Assembly (NCBI GenBank): GCA_035289625.1
Contig: DATDWP010000006.1
Location: 15,914 to 79,913, forward strand
Direction of reading: 5' to 3'
DNA from: UBA10205 sp035289625
Lineage (GTDB): Archaea; Iainarchaeota; Iainarchaeia; Iainarchaeales; Iainarchaeaceae
Length of the DNA: 64,000 nucleotides
Shown here: piece after piece, positions 1 to 7,761 of the stretch
Layout of the letters: each line of letters starts with the position of its first letter
Numbering within the stretch: position 1 is the first letter of the stretch
The notes under the pieces: model-generated
Database searches by the model: none
Told to the model about the DNA's origin: nothing
Seen by the model: only the letters and a program-made list of their open reading frames with translations
Made by a program: the position numbers and the translations under genes

Positions 1-696
1 CCCGGCCGGCACTGTAATTGTAATTTTTTTTCTCTTGCGCACATTTCCGCTTCCCTCACACACAGGGCATGGGTCTTTTACAATCTGCCCGCTGCCGCGA
101 CAATTTCTGCAAGTCATCTGGGTTTGCATCACTCCAAATGGCCCCATCTTTCGCGTGACACGTTCAACCCCGCTTCCGGCACACACATCACACTGCTCGC
201 TAGAAGTTCCGGGCCTCTCCCCGCTTCCTTTACAATTAGAACACTCCTCAACGCGCTCTAATTCAATTTCTTTTTTTGCGCCAAATGCGCTTTCCTCAAA
301 ACTCAAATTCAACCTTATTGCAATGTCTTGGCCTCTTGCAGGTCCTCTTTGCCTTGAAAATTGCTCGCCAAAAACATCCCCAAACCCTTTCCCAAAACCA
401 AATGATTCAAAAATATCGCCAAAATCAAATTCACTATTTGAAAACCCGCCGGCATCAAACCCTTCAAAACCCGAAAACCTCTCAGATTGCTGGCCAAATT
501 GGTCGTAGTTCTTGCGCTTCTGCTCATCGCCTAAAATCGAATACGCATGCTGCACTTCTTTAAATTTTTCCTCAGCACCTTTTTCTTTATTGATGTCGGG
601 ATGGTATTTTTTTGCAAGGGCTTTGTAGGCTTTTTTTATTTCCTCGGCATTTGCCCCTTTTGGAATCCCTAGAATTTCATAATAATCATTTGCCAT
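1..696 (-). CDS. dnaJ: Chaperone DnaJ (Hsp40), C-terminal part beyond window
   Basis: Class I J-protein that delivers substrates to DnaK and stimulates its ATPase. The minus-strand frame starts at ATG 694-696 (MANDYYEILGI) and stays open to base 1, so about 232 residues are seen and the C-terminus lies outside the window. Visible parts are the J domain with the HPD tripeptide near residue 33, a Gly/Phe-rich linker (GFDAGGF, FGFGKGFG), and four CxxCxGxG zinc repeats (CSNCKGSG, CDVCAGSG, CRNCRGSG, CPVCEGSG). It follows dnaK after a 128-nt gap with its own TATA-like sequence, so it may be partly independently expressed. Identification is secure. Confidence 0.97.
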   Translation of the reverse strand, partial: MANDYYEILGIPKGANAEEIKKAYKALAKKYHPDINKEKGAEEKFKEVQHAYSILGDEQKRKNYDQFGQQSERFSGFEGFDAGGFSNSEFDFGDIFESFGFGKGFGDVFGEQFSRQRGPARGQDIAIRLNLSFEESAFGAKKEIELERVEECSNCKGSGERPGTSSEQCDVCAGSGVERVTRKMGPFGVMQTQMTCRNCRGSGQIVKDPCPVCEGSGNVRKRKKITITVPAG

Positions 697-824
697 TTTT
701 TTAGCCCCAAAATTTAACAAAAATTAGTGGCGGGAAAGAACTTAAACCCTACTCCCGCCTTAGGTAGGTTTCTGACTTCTATATATTTTCTATTTTAGGT
801 TTGTGAGGTAAGCTATTTGCAAGC
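697..824 (-). promoter_or_regulatory. dnaK-dnaJ gap: TATA-like box and leader hairpin
   Basis: This 128-nt spacer separates the dnaK stop from the dnaJ start. On the minus strand it holds a TATA-like GAAAATATATAG at 779-790. About 20 nt further down is an inverted repeat, GGCGGGA (753-759) with TCCCGCC (729-735), separated by 17 nt. It could be an internal promoter with a hairpin leader, or a terminator/attenuator between dnaK and dnaJ. Function is inferred from position only. Confidence 0.45.
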
Positions 825-2675
825 TCATTTTTTATCTTTCTCTTCTTCACTAAATTCTGCATCAACTACCTTTTCATCCTTCTTTTCATCGCCCTTCTCT
901 GCTTTCTGTTGCCCTTGCCCTGCTTTTTTGTAAAGTTCGCTTGAGGCTTGCTGGACTTCTAAATTCAATTCATCCAATTTGCTTTTTATTTTCGCAACAT
1001 CCTTTTGCGGATCTGCCAGCATTTTTTTGAGTTCCTCATTTTTTGCCCTAATGGACTCTGCCTTCTTCTCATCTATTTTGCCTTTTAATTCCTCGAGCAC
1101 TTTTTGGGTACTATAAACCATCGAATCTGCCATGTTGAGGGTTTCTATTTCCTCTTTCTTCTTCTTATCTTCCTGTTCGTGGGCCTGGGCGTCTTTTTTC
1201 ATCTTCTCAATTTCTTCATCGCTAAGTTTTTGTGAGGCTACAATTTTTACGCTCTGCTCTTTTCCTGTCCCCAAATCCTTTGCAGCAACATGCACTATCC
1301 CATTTGCATCTATATCAAATGTCACTTCTATTTGTGGAACGCCTCTTGCTGCCGGAGGAATACCTGCTAGTTGGAACCTTCCAAGGCTCTTATTTCCAGA
1401 AACCATCTGCCTCTCGCCCTGCAGCACGTGGATATCAACAGCGGGCTGGTTATCCGCTGCTGTTGAAAACATCTGGCTTTTTTTAGTCGGGATTGTTGTA
1501 TTTCTTTCAATTAATTTTGTAAATACTCCGCCCAAAGTTTCTATTCCAAGGCTAAGAGGAGTGACATCTAGTAAGAGCACATCCTTTACATCGCCTGAAA
1601 GAACTCCTGCTTGGATTGCAGCGCCCATTGCAACGCACTCCATTGGATCAAGGCCTCTTTCCACTTTTGTCCCAATTTCCTTTTCGACAAATTGCTGGAC
1701 AATTGGCATGCGTGTGGGGCCACCTACTAAAATTATTTTTGCAATATCCCCCGGTGTCATTTTTGCATCAGCTAGCGCCTGCTGGACCGGTTTTGCGCAG
1801 CGCGCAATTATTGGAGAAATAAGCTCTTCTAGTTTTGCCCTGTTTATTTTCATCTGCAAATGCTTTGGCCCCTCATTTGTTGCGCTAATATAGGGCAGGT
1901 TTATTTCGGTTTCAAGAACTGTGGAGAGCTCTATTTTTGCCTTCTCTGCAGCCTCTGTTACCCTTTGCATTGCAGTGGGGTCTTTTTTGAGATCAAACCC
2001 TTGCTCTTTTTTGAATTCACCTGTAATGTAATTTACAAGCGCCTCATCCATATCCCTTCCGCCAAGCTGGGTGTCCCCCGATGTGCTGCGCACTTCAAAA
2101 ACTCCCTGCTCATAATCCATTATAGTGACATCAAGTGTTCCGCCGCCCAGATCAAAAACAAGTATTTTGAAGTTCTGGGTCTTCTTATCAATCCCATATG
2201 CCATTGAAGCAGCAGTCGGTTCATTTACAATTCTTACAACTTCAAGCCCTGCAATTGACCCGGCATCTTTTGTTGCCTGCCTCTGGTTGTCATCAAAATA
2301 AGCAGGGACAGTAATTACCGCCTTCTCGACTTTTTGCCCCAAAAATTCCTCTGCATCTTTTTTTACTTTTTGCAAAACAAAAGCAGAGAGCTGCTGGGCT
2401 GTGTATTCTTTGCCTTCAGGGGTTTTGTACTTAAAATCGGTCCCCATTTTTCTTTTAAAACCAAAAAAAGTCCTCTGTGCATTTGTAATTGCCTGCCTTC
2501 GTGCCGGTTCGCCAACTAGAAGCTGCCCATCTTTTGTAAATGCAACAACGCTCGGGAATGCTTTTCCATAAACAGTATTGCCTTCTGCGGATGGAATAAT
2601 TTTCGGCTTTCCGCCTTCCAAAAATGCCGCTGCTGAGTTAGATGTGCCAAGGTCTATTCCTACGATTTTTGCCAT
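825..2675 (-). CDS. dnaK: Chaperone DnaK (Hsp70)
   Basis: ATP-dependent cytosolic folding chaperone of 616 residues, close to the family norm. The actin-like ATPase domain shows the phosphate-1 loop GIDLGTSNS at residues 5-13, the phosphate-2 loop DLGGGTLDVT and the adenosine motif VGGPTRMP. The interdomain linker DVLLLDVTPLSLGIET is followed by the substrate-binding domain and an acidic/lysine-rich tail. The start ATG is preceded by a strong SD (GGAGGAG). It lies between grpE and dnaJ in the usual grpE-dnaK-dnaJ order. Hsp70 systems in archaea are generally considered acquired from bacteria (established knowledge). Confidence 0.99.
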   Translation of the reverse strand: MAKIVGIDLGTSNSAAAFLEGGKPKIIPSAEGNTVYGKAFPSVVAFTKDGQLLVGEPARRQAITNAQRTFFGFKRKMGTDFKYKTPEGKEYTAQQLSAFVLQKVKKDAEEFLGQKVEKAVITVPAYFDDNQRQATKDAGSIAGLEVVRIVNEPTAASMAYGIDKKTQNFKILVFDLGGGTLDVTIMDYEQGVFEVRSTSGDTQLGGRDMDEALVNYITGEFKKEQGFDLKKDPTAMQRVTEAAEKAKIELSTVLETEINLPYISATNEGPKHLQMKINRAKLEELISPIIARCAKPVQQALADAKMTPGDIAKIILVGGPTRMPIVQQFVEKEIGTKVERGLDPMECVAMGAAIQAGVLSGDVKDVLLLDVTPLSLGIETLGGVFTKLIERNTTIPTKKSQMFSTAADNQPAVDIHVLQGERQMVSGNKSLGRFQLAGIPPAARGVPQIEVTFDIDANGIVHVAAKDLGTGKEQSVKIVASQKLSDEEIEKMKKDAQAHEQEDKKKKEEIETLNMADSMVYSTQKVLEELKGKIDEKKAESIRAKNEELKKMLADPQKDVAKIKSKLDELNLEVQQASSELYKKAGQGQQKAEKGDEKKDEKVVDAEFSEEEKDKK

Positions 2676-2736
2676 TTAGTTCTCCTCCAAAAATATCTTA
2701 CAATCAATTTTAACACACATAATATTCATGTAAATT

Positions 2737-3282
2737 TTATTCACTTTTGTTCACCTTCACTTTCGAGGGGCGCAAAACCTTCCCATTCAACATATACCCG
2801 CGCTGCAACTCTTCTAAAACAACTCCATCCTCTTTTGATGGGTCATTGTGAGTCATTAAGACCTCGTGGAAAGAGTGGTCGAATTTTTTACCAACACTCT
2901 CAATCGGTTCAACTCCATTGCTCTGCAGCACCAACATTATTTGCTTTAGTACCATTTCAAAACCCTTTTTCATTTCACTATTTTTAGATTTTTCTGCCAG
3001 CAAAATTCCCGCACGCACAGAATCTACAATCGGCAAAAACGCTGCAACCAATTTTGCAGATGCAAATTTTCTAAAATCCTCATTCTCCCTCTCATTTCTT
3101 TTCCTGAAATTTTCAAATTCTGCTTGCAATCGCTGGAGCATGTCCTTGTAGTCCTGCGCGAGCGATTTTAGCTCTTCAATTTCTTTTCCATTCCCTTCTT
3201 TTGTATCCTTATTTTGGTGCTGGTTTTCCTTATTTTCTTTGAATGGTACTTTCTCTTCTTTCAAAAAATTCACCAAAACCAA
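2737..3282 (-). CDS. grpE: Nucleotide exchange factor GrpE
   Basis: Homodimeric exchange factor releasing ADP from DnaK; 181 residues from the TTG at 3280-3282. The N-terminal part (residues about 1-60) is charged and predicted coiled coil, followed by the conserved RLQAEFENFRKR segment and a C-terminal beta domain (SVGKKFDHSFHEVLM). No ATG is available. A second TTG at 3265-3267 has a better placed SD (GGTGA, 5 nt away), so the protein may be 5 residues shorter. It is the first gene of the grpE-dnaK-dnaJ run and is transcribed away from a winged-helix regulator. Confidence 0.95.
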   Translation of the reverse strand: MVLVNFLKEEKVPFKENKENQHQNKDTKEGNGKEIEELKSLAQDYKDMLQRLQAEFENFRKRNERENEDFRKFASAKLVAAFLPIVDSVRAGILLAEKSKNSEMKKGFEMVLKQIMLVLQSNGVEPIESVGKKFDHSFHEVLMTHNDPSKEDGVVLEELQRGYMLNGKVLRPSKVKVNKSE

Positions 3283-3364
3283 TGCAAATTGTCCAAATTA
3301 TTTGAACATTTAACTAATTGTTTAATCAAAACGTTTTTAAAGCTTTCAGTAGCCCTTTCATTTC
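3283..3364. promoter_or_regulatory. Divergent promoter between grpE and a winged-helix regulator
   Basis: This 82-nt spacer separates the chaperone genes from the plus-strand regulator. GTTTTTAAAGC at 3333-3343 reads as a TATA-like box on both strands and lies about 22-32 nt before the regulator ATG. An imperfect AT-rich palindrome (TTTGA at 3301 to TCAAA at about 3330, with ATTTAAC/GTTTAAT inside) overlaps the same region and could be an operator. Assignment is by composition and position. Confidence 0.5.
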
Positions 3365-3805
3365 ATGGAACCAGTAGAGCATATTTCCTTCAAAATTGTT
3401 GTAAAAAAAGTTGAAAGGCCAATGCCAAGTAGCGATGCTTTTGATGAACTGGATTGGATTTGCCAATCCTTGGGTTTTTTTGAACCAATTGATCGCGACA
3501 AAACAGCTTCCTCGGTTTTCAAGGAAATCATAAAAGCAACTGATAAAGGTCAGGCCCTAACTTCTAGCGCAATAGCCGGGCAAGTAAAAATGTCCCGTGG
3601 GGCTGTAATAAACCATCTGAACAACCTTATGCGCTCTGGGCTAATTGTTCGCCACGGTAGATATTACATTTCACGCTCACGCTCAATGTATCGCACAATC
3701 GAAGAAATTGAAGAGGACATTGACCGCATATTTGCAAAAATGAAAAGGACAGCACTTGAAATTGACAAAGAACTTGGCATTGAGGGAAAAGAGGTTAGGG
3801 AGTAA
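3365..3805 (+). CDS. Winged-helix transcriptional regulator divergent from the Hsp70 genes
   Basis: 146-residue cytosolic DNA-binding protein. After an N-terminal arm, a winged HTH spans about residues 50-105: ALTSSAIAGQ, VKMSRGAVINHLNNLMRSGLI (recognition-helix region) and the wing RHGRYYISRS. It ends in a charged helix (IEEIEEDIDRIFAKMKRTALEIDKEL), probably for dimerisation. The exact family is not recognised beyond generic MarR/ArsR-like wHTH. Sharing an 82-nt promoter region with grpE-dnaK-dnaJ suggests it regulates the chaperone genes; that is inference. The ATG at 3365 lies about 22 nt after a TATA-like box, consistent with a leaderless mRNA. Confidence 0.8.
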   Translation: MEPVEHISFKIVVKKVERPMPSSDAFDELDWICQSLGFFEPIDRDKTASSVFKEIIKATDKGQALTSSAIAGQVKMSRGAVINHLNNLMRSGLIVRHGRYYISRSRSMYRTIEEIEEDIDRIFAKMKRTALEIDKELGIEGKEVRE

Positions 3806-3887
3806 AATTGTATACTTTGGAATACATTTGATTTGAAATATCTGTTAAGTAGGTTTTTTATTGAGTTTTTAAGTATTTTAATTGACT

Positions 3888-4328
3888 ATGCAAATTGTTC
3901 ATTTGTCTGAAAAAGATTTGATGCAGATTTTAGAATTAGATAAACTTGCATTTCAGAATTATGATATTAGGCCTCTCACAAAAAAAGAGATATCAACTTT
4001 TTTGAACAATGGATTCATTTTAGGAATTAAGGAAAACGGAAAGTTGATTTCAAATATTCAAGTAATGACTAAAAATAAAAATTGGTTTATTGAGGGTGTT
4101 GCAACATTACCTGAAAAACAAGGTAGGGGCCTTGCAAATAACCTTATCAACGAAGTTCTCAAAATTGCAAAAGAAAAGAAGATAAGAAAAATAAACGCAA
4201 CTGTAAAACCTGATAATGCAAAAAGCAGGGCTTTATTTGAAAAAAATGGATTTGCCGAAGTGGACTTTCTTAAAGATTATTATGGGAAAGGAAAAGATCG
4301 AATACTAGTCAGTACGACATTGAAATGA
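3888..4328 (+). CDS. GNAT-family N-acetyltransferase
   Basis: 146-residue acetyl-CoA-dependent acyltransferase. The GNAT core is recognisable: beta-4 and motif A (WFIEGVATLPEKQGRGLANN, with the QGRGLA pyrophosphate-binding loop) followed by motif B (NAKSRALFEKNGFAEVDFL). The ATG at 3888 is preferred over an in-frame TTG six bases upstream. The substrate is unknown. It stands alone between the winged-helix gene and a toxin-antitoxin pair, so RimI-like protein acetylation or a toxin role are both only possibilities. Confidence 0.88.
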   Translation: MQIVHLSEKDLMQILELDKLAFQNYDIRPLTKKEISTFLNNGFILGIKENGKLISNIQVMTKNKNWFIEGVATLPEKQGRGLANNLINEVLKIAKEKKIRKINATVKPDNAKSRALFEKNGFAEVDFLKDYYGKGKDRILVSTTLK

Positions 4329-4443
4329 CTTGGCTAATCAATCATACATGTCCCGGGTTAAGGCATACATTTTTCCTTCAAGTTTTCATCTTTCAAACCC
4401 TTTAAAAAATACTTATTTAAATTGGTAATCCCAGTAGATTACT

Positions 4444-4671
4444 ATGAAAACAATCACTATAAAGCTGCATGAGGACGAGGACAAAGAACTTGAAGGCTAT
4501 GTCAAAAAACGCAATTACCCTTCCAAATCGGAATTCATAAGAAATCTTATAATGGAGCGGCTTGAGCGCAACAGAAAGGAAAAAATGGGCTGGCTTGCTG
4601 TTGCTGAAAAATCAATGGAAAAAATTTGGGACAATGATAAGGATGAAAGGGTATGGAAAAAATACCTTTGA
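4444..4671 (+). CDS. Ribbon-helix-helix antitoxin of a MazF-type pair
   Basis: 75-residue RHH/CopG-like DNA-binding protein. The N-terminal beta strand (KTITIKLHED) is followed by two helices typical of the fold (DKELEGYVKKRN; SKSEFIRNLIMERLERN). The C-terminal tail (WLAVAEKSMEKIWDNDKDERVW) is the usual toxin-binding part. It overlaps the downstream MazF-like gene by 19 nt, the classic arrangement of an autoregulated toxin-antitoxin operon. A TATA-like ACTTATTTAAAT lies at about 4411-4422, roughly 20 nt before the ATG. Confidence 0.9.
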   Translation: MKTITIKLHEDEDKELEGYVKKRNYPSKSEFIRNLIMERLERNRKEKMGWLAVAEKSMEKIWDNDKDERVWKKYL

Positions 4672-5012
4672 TATCTCAAAGAGATATTATCCTCGTCCCA
4701 TTTCCCTTTTCTGACCAATCGGGGAAGAAAGTTAGGCCGGTTATTGTAATAAGCAATATTGAATTCAATGAACATTCAGAGGACTATCTTGTTGTTGGCA
4801 TTACTTCGAATGTATCTCGTGAGAAATATTCATTGCGCTTAACAAATAACGATCTTGAAGATGGAAAGCTTTTCACCCAATGCTGCGCAAAAGTGGAAAA
4901 TATACTAAAGATTGATAGGGGGCTGGTAATAAAGAAAATCGGAAAGATAAATAAACAAAAATTTAGCGGCATACTAGAAATGCTTAGTAAAATTGTTTCT
5001 ATTGATGAATGA
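4653..5012 (+). CDS. MazF/PemK-like mRNA interferase toxin
   Basis: 119-residue toxin of the MazF/PemK/Kid fold, expected to cleave RNA unless bound by the RHH protein encoded just upstream. The N-terminal motif RDIILVPFPFSDQSGKKVRPVIVIS matches the family signature (GDI-V-FPF-D-KKRPVLV), and the following VVGITSN strand and a C-terminal KINKQKFSGILEMLSKI helix also fit. It overlaps the antitoxin gene by 19 nt, so translation is probably coupled. Family assignment is firm; toxicity is inferred. Confidence 0.9.
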   Translation: MEKIPLISQRDIILVPFPFSDQSGKKVRPVIVISNIEFNEHSEDYLVVGITSNVSREKYSLRLTNNDLEDGKLFTQCCAKVENILKIDRGLVIKKIGKINKQKFSGILEMLSKIVSIDE

Positions 5013-5078
5013 GCTATATACAGAGTATTTCAATTACTTTTCTCTTTTGAAATTTGCCTGATCCTAATTAAAATAACC

Positions 5079-5359
5079 CTAGAATTGCTCCCGATACCAT
5101 TTTTCATATTGCTTGTGGTCGCCGATGAAGTGGATGTATTTTGTTCTAGTCCTCTCATCTTGTATGAATGCAATGCGGTATTGGCCAACTTCCTCAATTC
5201 TGTATCTGGACGAGTGCATACCTCGTGGCCAAGCGGCTGTTTCATTTGCTCAAGTTTTTTGAGTATTTGTTCTCTTATGGGTTTATCAAATTTGTAAAAA
5301 TGCCTGTCCCAGCCTTTTTTGTATTCTATTTTCCAGGTGCCAAGTTCCAAACTGCTCAC
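5079..5359 (-). pseudogene. RelE/ParE-like toxin disrupted by a frameshift
   Basis: The GTG-started frame encodes MSSLELGTWKIEYKKGWDRH and a helix (REQILKKLEQMKQPLG) typical of the RelE N-terminus, then loses similarity. A different frame just downstream encodes the expected RelE C-terminal half (SSRYRIEEVGQYRIAFIQDE, KYIHFIGDHKQYEKWY) and ends at TAG 5079-5081. Joining the two needs a shift of -1 or +2 near 5225-5240. Left unshifted, the frame runs to about 5030 with a nonsense tail. This is either a decayed toxin or a sequencing error. Confidence 0.72.
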
Positions 5360-5387
5360 CTGTATTTTGAAAGGGCTTCGTCTTCAC

Positions 5388-5535
5388 TTAGGTACTTTCA
5401 CCTTTTTTCTTCATTTCCTCTTCTTCTCGAAGCTTTAATGCGACAAGCTCCATTTCCAGGTCTTTAGGCGAACCAATTAACCGGTATTCCTTTCCAAGGG
5501 CTAAAATCCCTGATAACAGGGCTCCGTTGAAAGTC
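5388..5535 (-). pseudogene. C-terminal remnant of an antitoxin next to the RelE-like toxin
   Basis: The open frame upstream of the RelE-like remnant encodes GKEYRLIGSPKDLEMELVAL, KLREEEEMKKKGEST and then a stop at 5388-5390, 28 nt before the toxin GTG. The charged C-terminal helix and position suit an antitoxin. No usable start codon exists before an upstream stop at 5536-5538, so the N-terminal DNA-binding part is missing. The family is not recognisable. Confidence 0.45.
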
Positions 5536-5736
5536 TCACCCTATCCTGAGGTTGTCTGCTATCATGCTGAGTAGTACCTCTTTGCGTTGTTGTATGGTTG
5601 TGTGGGAATAGAGAAATCCTCCATATAATCGCTTCCAAAACTCGAACTTTTTCGGTCCGAAATGATGCAACCATTTCGGCACACACGCCAGCCAAAGCAA
5701 ACGTTTGATTTTTCTGATGATTTTTCCTTCTTTCAC
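5536..5736 (-). pseudogene. Possible transposase N-terminal remnant
   Basis: A 66-codon frame contains IKRLLWLACVPKWLHHFGPK and KFEFWKRLYGGFLYSHTTIQ, which resemble the start of IS4/IS5-superfamily transposases (a FGPKKF-type segment followed by a helix). The rest of the transposase is absent. A palindrome CCCTGATAACAGGG (5508-5521) lies at one side, and the segment abuts the truncated antitoxin, as if an insertion had removed the antitoxin start. The assignment rests on a weak resemblance. The flanking stretch 5737-5902 shows no gene. Confidence 0.3.
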
Positions 5737-5902
5737 TTGGGAACCCCTCGCCGTGTTCCCCCCACCTTATGGGTGGATATTCAACAACTATAAAGACATT
5801 TTCAACCGAGCCGGCAGTAAGGTAAATATTTTATTATAGTCCGACACTGTATATGTTTGGTTATTATGGAAATATCCGAATCTGCACAGGTGAGATGATT
5901 TT

Positions 5903-6223
5903 TTGGCTACTAATTTTACTCAATTCAAGCGTAGAAGAGCCGAAATCAAGGCGCAGGATCTGAATAAAGCTAATGAAAGATTGAGGAAAGTAGACAACTT
6001 GAAATTTGCTAAGTCACTAGAGAGTGTTTTACTTCAAACATTGGACGGCACAAATAATCTTCATTCTCTTTTGGCTTATCGTTTACAGGTGAGTGCAGCA
6101 TTGAGGAGTGGGAAAGCCATTAACTACAATAAAGAAAAACTGCAAACTTTAAAGGGTATTTTAAAAGACCTAGATAGGCATATAGCGGCGCACCGAAGAA
6201 TTAAAACTAGTCCACGGGATTAG
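5903..6223 (+). CDS. Hypothetical 106-aa helical basic protein
   Basis: I do not recognise this family. The protein is almost entirely alpha-helical and basic (RRRAEIKAQDLNKANERLRK; LQTLKGILKDLDRHIAAHRR). There are no Cys motifs, membrane segments or signal peptide. The start is a TTG preceded by a good SD (AGGTGAGATGA, about 6-9 nt away). The gene lies alone between the toxin remnants and a membrane protein, so it may belong to the accessory region. Confidence 0.6.
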   Translation: MATNFTQFKRRRAEIKAQDLNKANERLRKVDNLKFAKSLESVLLQTLDGTNNLHSLLAYRLQVSAALRSGKAINYNKEKLQTLKGILKDLDRHIAAHRRIKTSPRD

Positions 6224-6290
6224 TTGATTTTTATGCAGCATAAACCCTTTACCGCAACCTATAAATCCCACTTACAACTCATAATAGCAA

Positions 6291-6767
6291 ATGCGGCAAA
6301 AGAGCATTTGGTGGCAAGCGAGTTTTTTACTAAAAGATAAAACTTTTGAAAAACTCACAAGCCTAAAAGAGCCGCGCTATGTTGCGCTTCTACTTGTTGA
6401 ATTTTTCCTCACAATGATACTTGTGGGGGCAATTTTACTCTACCTTGATGGCAGGTTCAATACAATCGAGCAGCCATTTAATCTCTTTATCTTCGGTGCA
6501 ATACTTTTTGCAGTGGCACACTTCTACAACTACACCTCATATTTTAAGCAAGAGAGCCCTCATCTTATCAGAAGGTCCTCATCACTAAAGACCCTCATCT
6601 TAGAGTTCGTTATATTTCTAATAGTGCTCTTCTCAGCATACATCTACGCAGACCCGGCTATTGATATTTTACCATACCCGCAAAACCTGGTGGTATTTGC
6701 AGTTGCGCTAATTATTCCGCTCTATATTTACATAAATGAAAAATTCATAAATGCGCAAAATCCCTAA
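6291..6767 (+). CDS. Small integral membrane protein, four predicted TM segments
   Basis: 158 residues with a cytosolic basic N-terminus (about residues 1-30) and four hydrophobic segments: about 31-52 (YVALLLVEFFLTMILVGAIL), 63-81 (LFIFGAILFAVAHFYNYTSY), 101-119 (LILEFVIFLIVLFSAYIYA) and 131-147 (LVVFAVALIIPLYIYI). No family is recognised. A TATA-like CCTATAAATCC lies at about 6258-6268. The stop lies 6 nt from the stop of kae1 on the other strand (convergent). Confidence 0.7.
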   Translation: MRQKSIWWQASFLLKDKTFEKLTSLKEPRYVALLLVEFFLTMILVGAILLYLDGRFNTIEQPFNLFIFGAILFAVAHFYNYTSYFKQESPHLIRRSSSLKTLILEFVIFLIVLFSAYIYADPAIDILPYPQNLVVFAVALIIPLYIYINEKFINAQNP

Positions 6768-6773
6768 AAAGTG

Positions 6774-7760
6774 TTATTTAATCCAATTCACATTCTCTAA
6801 ATCAGTCCTGAATTTTTGATCAGTAGTGGCATTTTCTATAGAAACTTCCCTTTGAGCTTTGCGCATTAAAATCCCGGTCCATGCAATCATTGCTCCGTTA
6901 TCAAGGCAGAGCTCTTTGGGGCAGATCTTCAATTGCACTCCCCGCTCTTTGCACATTTGGCCAAGCATTTGTTGCAGCGCCCTTGAAGCCCCCACTCCTC
7001 CTGTCAGGAGCAATTCTTTTTTTTGCGTGTGCGCAAGCGCTCGCTCGCACACTTCGCAGATCATTGCAAATGCAGTGTGCATCAGGCTGTATGCCAAATC
7101 GGTGCTATCTACTTTGCCAATCTTTAGTGTTGCTGCGGTTAGAAGCCCAGAAAATGAGACGTCCATTCCTTTTACTGAATAGGGGAGTTCAATATAATTT
7201 TTCTTTTCAAAATACATTTTATCAATTACCGGCCCAGCCGGAAAACCAATCTTAAGTTCGCGGCCAAAAGAATCAAGTAAATTCCCGACTCCGATATCAA
7301 TTGTTTCGCCATACACCCTGTACTTGCCAGATTCATAACCAATCACTTGAGTATTGCCCCCCGAGACATATAGGATAAGAGGATCAGAAGAGTTGCATTT
7401 TTTCTTTGCAATTTCAATGTGTGCAATGGAGTGGTTTACCGGAATTAGTTGCTTATTATGTAGCAGAGATAGCATGCGGGCAACTCCGGCCCCAACACTT
7501 AGCGCAGTTCCGATCCCCGGGCCTTTAGTATATGAAATGCAATCAATTTCATTCCACTCTAAGTTTGCTTTCTGCATTGCAGATTTTATTAGAGGGGCAA
7601 AGTGTTCTGCGTGATGGTCAGCTAGCTCGCGGGGGATCAGCCCACCACTTTTTGTTGTGTGGGTGTGCTTTTCATTTGCCAAAATGCTGCAGCTAGAATC
7701 AACAATTCCAACCCCTGCAGTATGGGCAGTGCTCTCAATTCCTAAACAAATACTTTTCAT
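6774..7760 (-). CDS. kae1: KEOPS subunit Kae1 (TsaD/OSGEP), t6A37 tRNA threonylcarbamoyltransferase
   Basis: Transfers threonylcarbamoyl from TC-AMP to A37 of ANN-decoding tRNAs. 328 residues of the ASKHA fold: GIESTAHTAGVG near the start, the metal-binding HHAEH motif, NHSIAHIEIA, the nucleotide loop YVSGGNTQV and the C-terminal LLTGGVGAS and LCLDNGAMIAWTG motifs. The fused C-terminal Bud32 kinase found in some archaea is absent. The ATG at 7758-7760 with SD GAGGGA is preferred; it begins 1 nt after the sua5 stop, so the two t6A genes form a pair. Confidence 0.97.
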   Translation of the reverse strand: MKSICLGIESTAHTAGVGIVDSSCSILANEKHTHTTKSGGLIPRELADHHAEHFAPLIKSAMQKANLEWNEIDCISYTKGPGIGTALSVGAGVARMLSLLHNKQLIPVNHSIAHIEIAKKKCNSSDPLILYVSGGNTQVIGYESGKYRVYGETIDIGVGNLLDSFGRELKIGFPAGPVIDKMYFEKKNYIELPYSVKGMDVSFSGLLTAATLKIGKVDSTDLAYSLMHTAFAMICEVCERALAHTQKKELLLTGGVGASRALQQMLGQMCKERGVQLKICPKELCLDNGAMIAWTGILMRKAQREVSIENATTDQKFRTDLENVNWIK

Positions 7761-7761
7761 T

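Noticed and set aside
1132..1893. 253-codon open frame on the plus strand inside dnaK
   Set aside because: It is antisense to conserved dnaK codons, has no SD and no family resemblance; its length follows from dnaK codon bias.
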